A stretch of DNA of 28,889 nucleotides from contig JBBSIF010000022.1 in assembly GCA_038232255.1 (NCBI GenBank), positions 1 to 28,889 on the forward strand, read 5' to 3'. The notes beneath the pieces are model-generated. The model was not told where the DNA came from and did not search any database. It saw only the letters and a list, made by a program, of their open reading frames with translations. This document shows positions 8,122 through 15,548 of the stretch, in pieces. Numbering within the stretch: the stretch's first letter is position 1; each line of letters begins with the position of its first letter. A program made the position numbers and the translations under genes. Source of the DNA: JAWWPG01 sp038232255 (GTDB lineage: Bacteria; Actinomycetota; Actinomycetes; Propionibacteriales; Nocardioidaceae).

Positions 8122-8980
8122 GGCACCGACGCAGGTCTTCGTCGTCACCGGGATGACGGGGGCGGGGCGCAGCACTGCCGCGAAGGCTCTCGAGGACCAA
8201 GGGTGCTTCGTGATCGACAACCTTCCGCCTCAGCTGCTCCCGGATGTCGTACGCCTCGTCTGCACCGAGCATGGCGACGAGACCCAGATCGCCGTCGTCG
8301 CCGACGTCCGCTCCCGAGGGTTCTTCAACCACCTCCAAGGCGCCATGGACGAGCTCGCCGAGCGCGGGGTGCGCTACCGCGTGCTGTTCCTCGAGGCGTC
8401 GAACGACGTCCTGGTGCGCCGACAGGAGGCCGCCCGTCGGCCGCACCCGTTGCAGGGCAACGCCCGCCTGCTCGACGGGATCCTCCGCGAGCGCGAGCTG
8501 CTGCGGGACCTGCGTGGTGCGGCCGACCTGCTGATCGACACGTCGACGCTCAACGTCCACCAGCTGGCGACCAAGGTCGCGTGGCTGTCGGCGGAACAGC
8601 ATCCCGCCGGCACTGCCACGGTCGTGTCGTTCGGCTTCAAGTACGGCATTCCCGTCGACGCAGACATGGTGGTCGACATCCGCTTCCTGCCCAACCCCCA
8701 CTGGGATCCCGTGCTCCGGCCCAAGAACGGGCTCGATCCGGACGTGCGGTCCTACGTGCTGGGTCAACCGGCGTCGGGCGAGTTCCTGTCCCGTCTCGAC
8801 GCCCTCCTCGAGACGGTCTCCGCCGGCTTCCTCACCGAGCGCAAGCACTACCTAAACCTCGCCGTCGGCTGCACCGGCGGCAAGCACCGGAGCGTGGTCA
8901 TGGCAGAGGCGATCGGCGAGCGCATGCGCGGGCGCGGTGTCGAGACCCTGGTGGTCCACCGCGACCTCGGCCGCGAATGA
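8114..8980 (+). CDS. rapZ: RapZ/YvcJ-family nucleotide-binding protein
   Basis: A P-loop protein of 288 residues that binds ATP/GTP. In E. coli RapZ is an RNA-binding adaptor controlling glucosamine-6-phosphate synthase; in Gram-positive bacteria the role of YvcJ is less clear. The Walker A loop is GMTGAGRST (13-21), with Arg where most P-loops have Lys; this is usual in actinobacterial RapZ. Other conserved blocks are DNLPP (35-39), VADVRSR (62-68), FGFKYGIP, the D-x-R-FLPNPHW stretch, and the C-terminal GCTGGKHRSV. The GTG start at 8114 lies inside the end of uvrC (8-base overlap), and the stop overlaps yvcK by 4 bases (ATGA), so translation is probably coupled through all three genes. Confidence 0.95.
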   Translation: MAEAPTQVFVVTGMTGAGRSTAAKALEDQGCFVIDNLPPQLLPDVVRLVCTEHGDETQIAVVADVRSRGFFNHLQGAMDELAERGVRYRVLFLEASNDVLVRRQEAARRPHPLQGNARLLDGILRERELLRDLRGAADLLIDTSTLNVHQLATKVAWLSAEQHPAGTATVVSFGFKYGIPVDADMVVDIRFLPNPHWDPVLRPKNGLDPDVRSYVLGQPASGEFLSRLDALLETVSAGFLTERKHYLNLAVGCTGGKHRSVVMAEAIGERMRGRGVETLVVHRDLGRE

Positions 8981-9933
8981 CGACCCGTCCCGACGGCTCG
9001 CCGCCGGCTGTCGCCGCGCTCGGCGGCGGACATGGGCTGGCGGTGACGCTGCGCGCTCTGCGGTCGTTCTGCTCCGACATCACCGCCGTGGTCACCGTGG
9101 CCGACAACGGTGGATCGTCCGGCCGGCTGCGCTCCGAGCTGGGCGTGCTGCCGCCGGGGGACCTCCGCCAGGCGCTGGCGGCGCTGTGTCGCGACGACGA
9201 GTGGGGGCGCACCTGGGCTGACGTGCTGCAGCACCGTTTCGCCGGGACCGGCGACCTGCACGACCACGCCGTCGGGAACCTGCTGATCGTGGCCCTCTGG
9301 GACCTGTTGGGCGACCACGTGACCGGCCTGGACTGGGTGGGCAGGCTGCTCGGGGCGCAGGGCCGGGTGCTGCCGATGTCCGCCGTCCCGCTCGACATCG
9401 AGGCGACGGTGCGCGGCACCGACCCGGCCCGGCCGCGGACGCTGTCGACGGTCCGTGGTCAGGTCGAGGTCGCCACCACGCCGGGCAGCGTGGAGTCCGT
9501 GGCGCTGGTGCCCGCCGATCCGCCCGCCTGCCCGGAGGCCGTCGCCGCGATCGGCGCGGCCGACTGGGTGGTCCTCGGCCCTGGCTCCTGGTACTCGAGC
9601 GTGCTGCCGCACCTGCTGGTGCCGGACCTGCTGGCAGCCCTGCTCGCCACGCCGGCTCGGCGCTGCGTCACCTTGAACGTGGCTCCCCAGGCGGGGGAGA
9701 CGGAGGGCTTCGCTGCCAGCACCTACCTCGAGGTGCTGGCAGCGCACGCCCCTGATCTCGCGGTGGACGTCGTCGTGGTCGACCGCCAGACGATGGGCGA
9801 GGAGGCGAAGCTCCGGGAGACCGTGGACGCGCTCGGTGGGCGACTCGTGGTGGGGGATGTCGCAGCAGCCGACGGCAGCCCTCGCCACGACGCGGGGCGG
9901 CTCGGGGCGACGTACGCCGAGATCATGCGCTGA
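8977..9933 (+). CDS. yvcK: YvcK/CofD-like gluconeogenesis factor
   Basis: A 318-residue protein of the CofD-like YvcK family, which binds UDP-sugars and influences carbon flux, cell shape and peptidoglycan synthesis in Gram-positive bacteria. The N-terminus carries the family signature ALGGGHGLAVTLRAL (14-28) and VADNGGSSGRLR (41-52), followed by LPPGDLRQAL and the GDLHDHAVGNLL block. A later VVLGPGSWYSSVLPHL motif and an AGETEGF block are also typical. I chose the ATG at 8977, whose ATGA overlaps the rapZ stop; the frame stays open far upstream, but that part is rapZ read in another frame. In mycobacteria the homologue (CuvA) acts at the growing pole; the same role here is inference. Confidence 0.93.
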   Translation: MTTRPDGSPPAVAALGGGHGLAVTLRALRSFCSDITAVVTVADNGGSSGRLRSELGVLPPGDLRQALAALCRDDEWGRTWADVLQHRFAGTGDLHDHAVGNLLIVALWDLLGDHVTGLDWVGRLLGAQGRVLPMSAVPLDIEATVRGTDPARPRTLSTVRGQVEVATTPGSVESVALVPADPPACPEAVAAIGAADWVVLGPGSWYSSVLPHLLVPDLLAALLATPARRCVTLNVAPQAGETEGFAASTYLEVLAAHAPDLAVDVVVVDRQTMGEEAKLRETVDALGGRLVVGDVAAADGSPRHDAGRLGATYAEIMR

Positions 9934-9947
9934 TCGACGCTGGCGGC

Positions 9948-9965
9948 TCCTCCGGCGTGGGAGGA
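9948..9965 (+). promoter_or_regulatory. Hairpin sequestering the whiA ribosome-binding site
   Basis: TCCTCC (9948-9953) and GGAGGA (9960-9965) are perfect complements separated by a 6-base loop. The right arm is the ribosome-binding site of whiA, 7-8 bases before its ATG. The left arm starts 15 bases after the yvcK stop. Folding would hide the site unless a ribosome finishing yvcK or another factor opens it. The complementarity is visible; control is inferred. Confidence 0.5.
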
Positions 9966-9972
9966 TCAACCC

Positions 9973-10959
9973 ATGGCTATGACGTCATCGCTCAAGGCCG
10001 AGCTGGCCAGCACGTCGGTGAAGAAGTCCTGCTGTCGCAAGTCCGAGGTGTCGGCGATGCTGCGCTTCGCCGGAGGACTGCACATCCAGGGAGGTCGTAT
10101 CGTCGTCGAGGCCGAGTTCGACACGGGGGCTGCCGCCCGCCGCATCCGGCGCGATCTCATCGAGGTCTACGGGCACCAGAGCGAGGTCGTCGTCATCAGC
10201 GGCGGTGGGCTGCGGAAGGGGACCCGGTACGTCGTGCGCGTCGCAAGGGACGGTGAGGCGCTCGCGCGCCAGACGGGACTCCTCGACACCCGCGGCCGAC
10301 CAGTCCAGGGCCTGCCTCCTCAGGTCGTCAGTGGGGCGAGCTGTGACGCCGTGGCAGCGTGGCGCGGTGCCTTCCTCGCGCACGGTTCGCTCACGGAGCC
10401 AGGCCGGTCCTCTGCGCTGGAGGTGACCTGCCCCGGCCCGGAAGCCGCGCTCGCGCTCGTCGGAGCGGCTCGCCGGATGGGGATCCCCGCCAAGGCGCGG
10501 GAGGTCCGCGGCGTCGACCGGGTGGTGATCCGCGACGGCGACGCCATCAGCGCGCTGCTCAGCCGGCTCGGCGCCCACGAGTCGCTGATGGCGTGGGAGG
10601 AGCGGCGGCTGCGGCGCGAGGTGCGCGCCACGGCCAACCGGCTGGCGAACTTCGACGACGCCAACCTGCGCCGGTCTGCTCGTGCCGCGGTCGCCGCCGG
10701 GGCGCGGGTGGAGCGCGCCCTCGAGATCCTCGCCGACGAGGTGCCCGACCACCTCAAGCTGGCCGGTGACCTTCGCGTCAAGCACAAGCAGGCGAGCCTC
10801 GAGGAGCTGGGCCAGCTCCACGAGCCCCCGCTCACGAAGGACGCCATCGCCGGGCGGATCCGCCGGCTGCTCGCGATGGCCGACAAGCGGGCGCAGGAGC
10901 TGGGGATCCCGGACACCGAGTCCTCGTTGACGCCCGACATGCTCAGCGACGTCCCGTGA
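9973..10959 (+). CDS. whiA: WhiA sporulation/cell-division regulator
   Basis: WhiA is a DNA-binding protein combining a degenerate LAGLIDADG homing-endonuclease fold with a C-terminal helix-turn-helix. In Streptomyces it works with WhiB to start sporulation septation; in other Gram-positive bacteria it affects division and chromosome segregation. The 328-residue length fits. The N-terminus (SLKAELAS, KSCCRKSEVSAMLRFAGGLHI) and the middle block (WRGAFLAHGSLTEP) belong to the endonuclease-like part; RETANRLANFDDANL-like and KDAIAGRIRRLLAMADK sequences mark the end of the protein and the HTH. ATG at 9973 has GGAGG 8 bases upstream; ATG at 9979 is two codons in and cannot be excluded. In a non-sporulating relative a division role is likelier. 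Confidence 0.96.
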   Translation: MAMTSSLKAELASTSVKKSCCRKSEVSAMLRFAGGLHIQGGRIVVEAEFDTGAAARRIRRDLIEVYGHQSEVVVISGGGLRKGTRYVVRVARDGEALARQTGLLDTRGRPVQGLPPQVVSGASCDAVAAWRGAFLAHGSLTEPGRSSALEVTCPGPEAALALVGAARRMGIPAKAREVRGVDRVVIRDGDAISALLSRLGAHESLMAWEERRLRREVRATANRLANFDDANLRRSARAAVAAGARVERALEILADEVPDHLKLAGDLRVKHKQASLEELGQLHEPPLTKDAIAGRIRRLLAMADKRAQELGIPDTESSLTPDMLSDVP

Positions 10960-10969
10960 CGCAGCCTGT

Positions 10970-10978
10970 TGATAGGGT
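10970..10978 (+). promoter_or_regulatory. Candidate extended -10 promoter for gap-pgk-tpiA
   Basis: TGATAGGGT fits an extended -10 element (TG-n-TAGGGT) in the 69-base gap between whiA and gap. A transcript starting about 7 bases later would have a leader of roughly 44 bases ending in the gap ribosome-binding site. There is no clear -35 box, as is common with extended -10 promoters. Confidence 0.42.
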
Positions 10979-11028
10979 CGGACGAAGCCCGGCACCGCCC
11001 ACCAGCTCGTCGTGAGGGAGACCGTCGC

Positions 11029-12054
<1,026 letters not shown>

Positions 12055-12068
12055 CTCCGTCGAGCCCG

Positions 12069-13277
12069 ATGAAGGACGTCGACGGGCTCGCCGCTGAGCT
12101 CGGCGGGCTGTCCGGTCGGCGCGTCCTCGTCCGTTCCGACCTCAACGTCCCTCTTGTGGACGGCGAGATCACCGACGACGGCCGGATCCGGGCCGGCGTG
12201 CCGACGCTGGAGGACCTGCGAGAGCGCGGCGCCAAGGTCGTGGTGATGGCCCACCTCGGACGCCCCCGAGGGGTGCCGGAACCCGCCTACTCCCTCGCTC
12301 CCGTCGCGGCTCGGCTCGCGGAGCTACTCGGCACACCGCTGACCGCAGCAGCCGACACGGTGGGGACGTCAGCGCAGTCCGCCGTCGCCGCCATGGCCGA
12401 CGGCGACGTCGTGCTGCTGGAGAACGTGCGCTTCGAGGCCGGTGAGACGAGCGAGGACGAGACCGTCCGAGGGGAGCTCGCCGACCGGTTCGCGAGCCTC
12501 GGTGACGCGTTCGTCAGTGACGGCTTCGGAGTCGTGCACCGCAAGCAGGCCAGCGTGTACGACGTCGCGAAGCGCCTCCCGAACGCGGCCGGCGGCCTCG
12601 TGCTGAGGGAAGTCGAGGTGCTGCGGCGACTCACGGACAGCCCGGAGCGCCCCTACGTCGTCGTGCTCGGCGGCTCGAAGGTGTCCGACAAGCTGGGGGT
12701 CATCGACAACCTCCTCGGCAGGGCCGACAAGCTTCTCATCGGCGGCGGCATGGTCTTCACGTTCCTCGCCGCCCAGGGCTACGAGGTCGGCAAGAGCCTG
12801 CTCGAGGCGGACCAGCTCGACGTCGTGCGGAGCTACCTCGACCGGGCGGCGGCCTCCGGCGTCGACATCGTGCTGCCCAGCGACGTCGTCGTCGCCGCCG
12901 CGCTCGCCCCGGACGCGCGTCCGAGCGTCGTACCGGTGGACTCGATCCCTGCCGACCAGCTCGGCCTCGACATCGGGCCGACCAGCCGCACCGCGTTCGC
13001 CTCGGCTCTGTCGGACGCCCGGACCGTGTTCTGGAACGGCCCGATGGGAGTCTTCGAGATCGCGGCGTTCGCCGAGGGGACGCGCGACGTCGCCCGGGCG
13101 ATCAGCACTGTCGATGGCCTGTCGGTGGTGGGAGGCGGGGACTCCGCTGCGGCGATCCGGCGGCTCGGCTTCGCCGACGGCGACTTCGGGCACGTCTCGA
13201 CGGGCGGCGGCGCGAGCCTCGAGTACCTCGAGGGCAGCACCCTGCCCGGTCTCGCGATCCTCGGGGGTCAGCAATGA
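12069..13277 (+). CDS. pgk: Phosphoglycerate kinase
   Basis: Transfers the acyl phosphate of 1,3-bisphosphoglycerate to ADP, the first ATP-yielding step of glycolysis. The 402 residues cover both lobes. Substrate-binding residues appear in VRSDLNVPL (D24, N26), AHLGRPRG (H62, R65) and the DAFVSDGFGVVHR block. In the last of these the family more often has DAFGxxHR, and an extra Gly-Phe-Gly-Val arrangement is seen in many actinobacterial enzymes. The nucleotide lobe shows LGGSKVSDKLGVI, WNGPMGVFE and the GGGDSAAA loop. The ATG at 12069 begins MKDVDGLAAELGGLSGRRVLVR, a normal N-terminus; a weak GAG site precedes it. The stop overlaps the tpiA start (ATGA), so gap, pgk and tpiA are almost certainly co-transcribed. 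Confidence 0.97.
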   Translation: MKDVDGLAAELGGLSGRRVLVRSDLNVPLVDGEITDDGRIRAGVPTLEDLRERGAKVVVMAHLGRPRGVPEPAYSLAPVAARLAELLGTPLTAAADTVGTSAQSAVAAMADGDVVLLENVRFEAGETSEDETVRGELADRFASLGDAFVSDGFGVVHRKQASVYDVAKRLPNAAGGLVLREVEVLRRLTDSPERPYVVVLGGSKVSDKLGVIDNLLGRADKLLIGGGMVFTFLAAQGYEVGKSLLEADQLDVVRSYLDRAAASGVDIVLPSDVVVAAALAPDARPSVVPVDSIPADQLGLDIGPTSRTAFASALSDARTVFWNGPMGVFEIAAFAEGTRDVARAISTVDGLSVVGGGDSAAAIRRLGFADGDFGHVSTGGGASLEYLEGSTLPGLAILGGQQ

Positions 13278-14074
13278 GCCGGCGCCCCGACAGGCTCCCG
13301 CTGATGGCGGGAAACTGGAAGATGAACCTCAACCACCACGAGGCGGTCGTCCTCGTCCAACGGCTGGCATGGACGCTCGCCGACAAGAAGTTCGACCCGA
13401 GCCGGACCGAGGTGGCGGTGCTGCCGCCGTTCACCGACCTGCGCAGCGTGCAGACGCTGATCGACGGAGACAAGCTGCCCCTGAGGCTGGGCGCCCAGGA
13501 CCTGTCCGCGCACGAGGACGGCGCCCATACCGGCGAGGTCAGCGCCCGCATGCTCGCGAAGCTTGGCTGTGCCTACGTCACGGTGGGGCACTCCGAGCGC
13601 CGCGAGTACCACAGCGAGGACGACGCCGTGGTGAGCGCGAAGGCGAGAGCAGCGGTAGCCGCCGGCATCACGCCGATCGTGTGTGTCGGCGAGGGACTCG
13701 ACGTTCGCCGGGACGGCCGGCAGGTGGCGTTCACCGTCGAGCAGCTCGAGGGCTCGATCAACGGACTCGCCGCGCAGCAGGTCGCCTCTCTCGTGGTCGC
13801 CTATGAGCCGGTGTGGGCGATCGGGACCGGGGAGGTCGCGACGCCTGACGACGCGCAGGAGGTCTGCGCCGCTCTGCGGCACAAGGTCAGCGAGCTGCAC
13901 GGCGCGGACGTCGGCGCGTCCATCCGGGTGCTGTACGGCGGCTCCGTGAAAGCCGCCAACGTCGCCGGGATCATGGCCCGGGACGACGTCGACGGGTGCC
14001 TCGTGGGTGGAGCCAGCCTGCAGGCCGACGAGTTCGGGGGCATCTGCCGCTTCTACGACATGCCGGTCCTGTGA
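13274..14074 (+). CDS. tpiA: Triosephosphate isomerase
   Basis: Interconverts dihydroxyacetone phosphate and glyceraldehyde-3-phosphate. All catalytic residues are present in 266 residues: N14 and K16 in GNWKMN, H106 in VGHSERR, and the base E178 in AYEPVWAIGTG, which is followed by the flexible loop 6. The phosphate-binding YGGSV and GGASL blocks lie near the C-terminus. The ATG overlaps the pgk stop by 4 bases. It ends the glycolytic run, 28 bases before secG. Confidence 0.98.
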   Translation: MSRRPDRLPLMAGNWKMNLNHHEAVVLVQRLAWTLADKKFDPSRTEVAVLPPFTDLRSVQTLIDGDKLPLRLGAQDLSAHEDGAHTGEVSARMLAKLGCAYVTVGHSERREYHSEDDAVVSAKARAAVAAGITPIVCVGEGLDVRRDGRQVAFTVEQLEGSINGLAAQQVASLVVAYEPVWAIGTGEVATPDDAQEVCAALRHKVSELHGADVGASIRVLYGGSVKAANVAGIMARDDVDGCLVGGASLQADEFGGICRFYDMPVL

Positions 14075-14088
14075 CCGCGACGGGTTGG

Positions 14089-14094
14089 TAGGAT
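14089..14094 (+). promoter_or_regulatory. Candidate -10 box for secG
   Basis: TAGGAT ends 8 bases before the GTG of secG, so a transcript from here would be leaderless or nearly so. The same AGGA could instead serve as the ribosome-binding site of an operon transcript coming from gap, at 10 bases spacing. No -35 box is evident. Confidence 0.3.
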
Positions 14095-14102
14095 CCGACG
14101 TT

Positions 14103-14336
14103 GTGATCATCGCCTTCGACATCCTGCTCGTGTTGAGCAGCGCGTTCCTCATCCTGATGATCCTGCTGCACAAGGGCCGGGGAGGCGGGCTGTCCGACAT
14201 GTTCGGCGGTGGCGTCTCGAGTGGCCTGGGAGGGTCGTCGGTTGCCGAGAAGAACCTCGACCGGATCACGATCGGGGTCGCGGTGCTGTGGGCGCTGTGC
14301 ATCGTCGTGCTCGGCCTGCTGCTGAAGACCGGCTGA
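14103..14336 (+). CDS. secG: Preprotein translocase subunit SecG
   Basis: SecG is the small accessory membrane subunit of the SecYEG protein-export channel. The 77-residue product has the expected two membrane segments (about 2-20, IIAFDILLVLSSAFLILMIL, and about 55-74). They are joined by the cytoplasmic loop with the signature LLHKGRGGGLSDMFGGG and a Gly/Ser-rich stretch ending SSVAEKNLDRIT. GTG at 14103 is the only start that places the first membrane segment at the N-terminus. Position after tpiA and before rbpA is common in actinobacteria. Confidence 0.95.
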   Translation: MIIAFDILLVLSSAFLILMILLHKGRGGGLSDMFGGGVSSGLGGSSVAEKNLDRITIGVAVLWALCIVVLGLLLKTG

Positions 14337-14350
14337 GGGGAGCCGGCGCG

Positions 14351-14356
14351 TACAAT
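14351..14356 (+). promoter_or_regulatory. Candidate -10 box for rbpA
   Basis: TACAAT is a near-consensus -10 box in the 74-base gap between secG and rbpA, the best -10 match noted in the window. It would start transcription near 14363, immediately before the stem-loop at 14364-14387. No matching housekeeping -35 was seen at 16-19 bases upstream, and no SigR-type GGAAT/GTT pair was found. Confidence 0.5.
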
Positions 14357-14363
14357 CGCCCAA

Positions 14364-14387
14364 CCGGGGCGCCTGCTGGTGCCCCGG
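14364..14387 (+). promoter_or_regulatory. 10-bp stem-loop in the rbpA leader
   Basis: CCGGGGCGCC (14364-14373) and GGTGCCCCGG (14378-14387) pair over 10 positions with one G-U, closing a TGCT loop. It is not followed by a T run, so it is a poor terminator for secG. It sits at the expected 5' end of the rbpA mRNA, 11 bases before the GGAG ribosome-binding site, and could stabilise the transcript or set its translation. That role is inferred. Confidence 0.6.
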
Positions 14388-14410
14388 ACTCACGTCAAGG
14401 GAGTCCTCTG

Positions 14411-14767
14411 GTGGCCGGTGGTAGCGCGATCCGCGGTAGCAGGGTGGGAGCAGGTCCGATGGGTGAGGAAGAGCGGGGCGACGCGGCACCCCGGCAGCGC
14501 GTGCCCTACTTCTGCGCACAGGGTCACCAGACAGCTCCGATGTTCGCCCTCGAGGTGGCGATCCCCGACACCTGGGACTGCCCCCGCTGCGGGCTGCCCG
14601 CCAACCGCGACTGCGACAACCCTCCACCGCCTCCGAAGGCCGAGCCGTACAAGACCCACCTCGCCTACGTCAAGGAGCGCCGCTCCGACGACGAGGCGCG
14701 GGAGATCCTCGACGAGGCGCTGCAGGCGCTGCGCGCCAAGCGTCGGTCCGGCGAGATCCTCTCCTGA
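14411..14767 (+). CDS. rbpA: RNA polymerase-binding protein RbpA, zinc-site form
   Basis: RbpA is an actinobacteria-specific RNA polymerase partner that stabilises the open complex with group I/II sigma factors. The 118 residues show the parts in order: an N-terminal tail with SAIRGSRVGAG, the central RbpA core (about 30-68), a proline-rich basic linker (NPPPPPKAEPYKTH), and the sigma-interaction helices (LAYVKERRSDDEAREILDEALQALRAKRR). The core holds C35, H39, C57 and C60 (FCAQGH, DCPRC), the pattern reported as a zinc site in Streptomyces RbpA and absent from the mycobacterial protein. GTG at 14411 is chosen because GGAG lies 8 bases upstream and the protein then begins just before the conserved RGSR. 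Its stop is only 4 bases from the stop of the convergent pgl. Confidence 0.95.
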   Translation: MAGGSAIRGSRVGAGPMGEEERGDAAPRQRVPYFCAQGHQTAPMFALEVAIPDTWDCPRCGLPANRDCDNPPPPPKAEPYKTHLAYVKERRSDDEAREILDEALQALRAKRRSGEILS

Positions 14768-14776
14768 CTCGTCAGG
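14763..14776. repeat. Palindrome spanning the convergent rbpA and pgl stop codons
   Basis: CCTGAC and GTCAGG are perfect inverted arms around a 2-base centre. Both stop codons (rbpA TGA 14765-14767; pgl stop at 14774-14772) lie within it. With no T run on either strand it is a weak terminator at best. Confidence 0.5.
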
Positions 14777-15548
14777 GCGAGGCGAGCCGGGTCAGAGCCG
14801 GCGGCAGCTGCCCGGCGGCCGCCTTGTCGAGCAGCCAGGTCGTGCTCCCCATCCCCCGAGGGCCGGCCGCCGGCACCTGGACGACCCCGGCGTCGCCGAG
14901 AGCCAGGCGCACCGCCCGCGCCTTCTCCTCCCCGGCGGCCACGAACCACACCTCGCGGGCGCGGTTCAGCGTCGGCATGGTCATCGAGACGCGCAGCGGT
15001 GGCGGCTTGGGCGCTCCGCGTACGCCGACCACGGACCGATCGTCGTACAACGCGGGCTGTCCGGGGAACAGCGAGGCGACGTGGCCGTCGGGACCGACCC
15101 CGAGCATCAGCACGTCGAACGTCGGCACGCCGCCGTGGTCGCCCGGTCCGGCCGCGGCCGCCAGCTCACGTGCGTACGCCTCGGCCGCCACGTCGACGTC
15201 GGCGCCGGCCTCCTCGGGCGTCGGCATCGGGTGCACGTGGGCCGGGTCGATGGCGACCGAGTCCAGCAGCGCGGCGCGGGCCTGCCGGTCGTTGCGGTCG
15301 GGGTCGTCCGCGGCGACGAAGCGCTCGTCGCCCCACCACACCTCGACGGCACCCCAGTCGACTGCGGAGCATGCCGGCGAGGCGGCCACTGCGCGGTGGA
15401 TTCGGTCGGCGATGGTGCCCCCGGTGAGCACGACCCGGACGAGCCGTCCCGTCGACTGGACCTCGACGAGGTGGGTGACGAGTCGGCCCGCCACGGCCTC
15501 GGCGAGCCCCTCAGTGCTGTGGTGGACGACGACGGTGGGCGCGGTCAT
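14772..15548 (-). CDS. pgl: 6-phosphogluconolactonase
   Basis: Hydrolyses 6-phosphogluconolactone to 6-phosphogluconate, the second oxidative pentose-phosphate step. The 258 residues match the DevB/SOL type of the NagB-like family, with LTGGTIADRIH, VWWGDERFV and the active-site block MLGVGPDGHVASLFPG. The ATG at 15548 overlaps the opcA stop (ATGA) and gives MTAPTVVVHHS; further upstream the same frame runs through opcA. It is the last gene of the tkt-tal-pgi-zwf-opcA-pgl operon and meets rbpA tail to tail. Confidence 0.96.
   Translation of the reverse strand: MTAPTVVVHHSTEGLAEAVAGRLVTHLVEVQSTGRLVRVVLTGGTIADRIHRAVAASPACSAVDWGAVEVWWGDERFVAADDPDRNDRQARAALLDSVAIDPAHVHPMPTPEEAGADVDVAAEAYARELAAAAGPGDHGGVPTFDVLMLGVGPDGHVASLFPGQPALYDDRSVVGVRGAPKPPPLRVSMTMPTLNRAREVWFVAAGEEKARAVRLALGDAGVVQVPAAGPRGMGSTTWLLDKAAAGQLPPALTRLASP

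Noticed and set aside
8150..8176. Arg instead of Lys in the RapZ Walker A loop (GAGRST)
   Set aside because: This is the usual form in actinobacterial RapZ proteins, not a defect.
6091..8220. Minus-strand open frame of about 700 codons opposite uvrC
   Set aside because: Composition is His/Asp/Val/Arg-rich without domains, and uvrC on the other strand is fully conserved.
14364..14387. secG terminator
   Set aside because: The stem is strong but no T run follows, and a -10 box directly upstream suggests it belongs to the rbpA leader.
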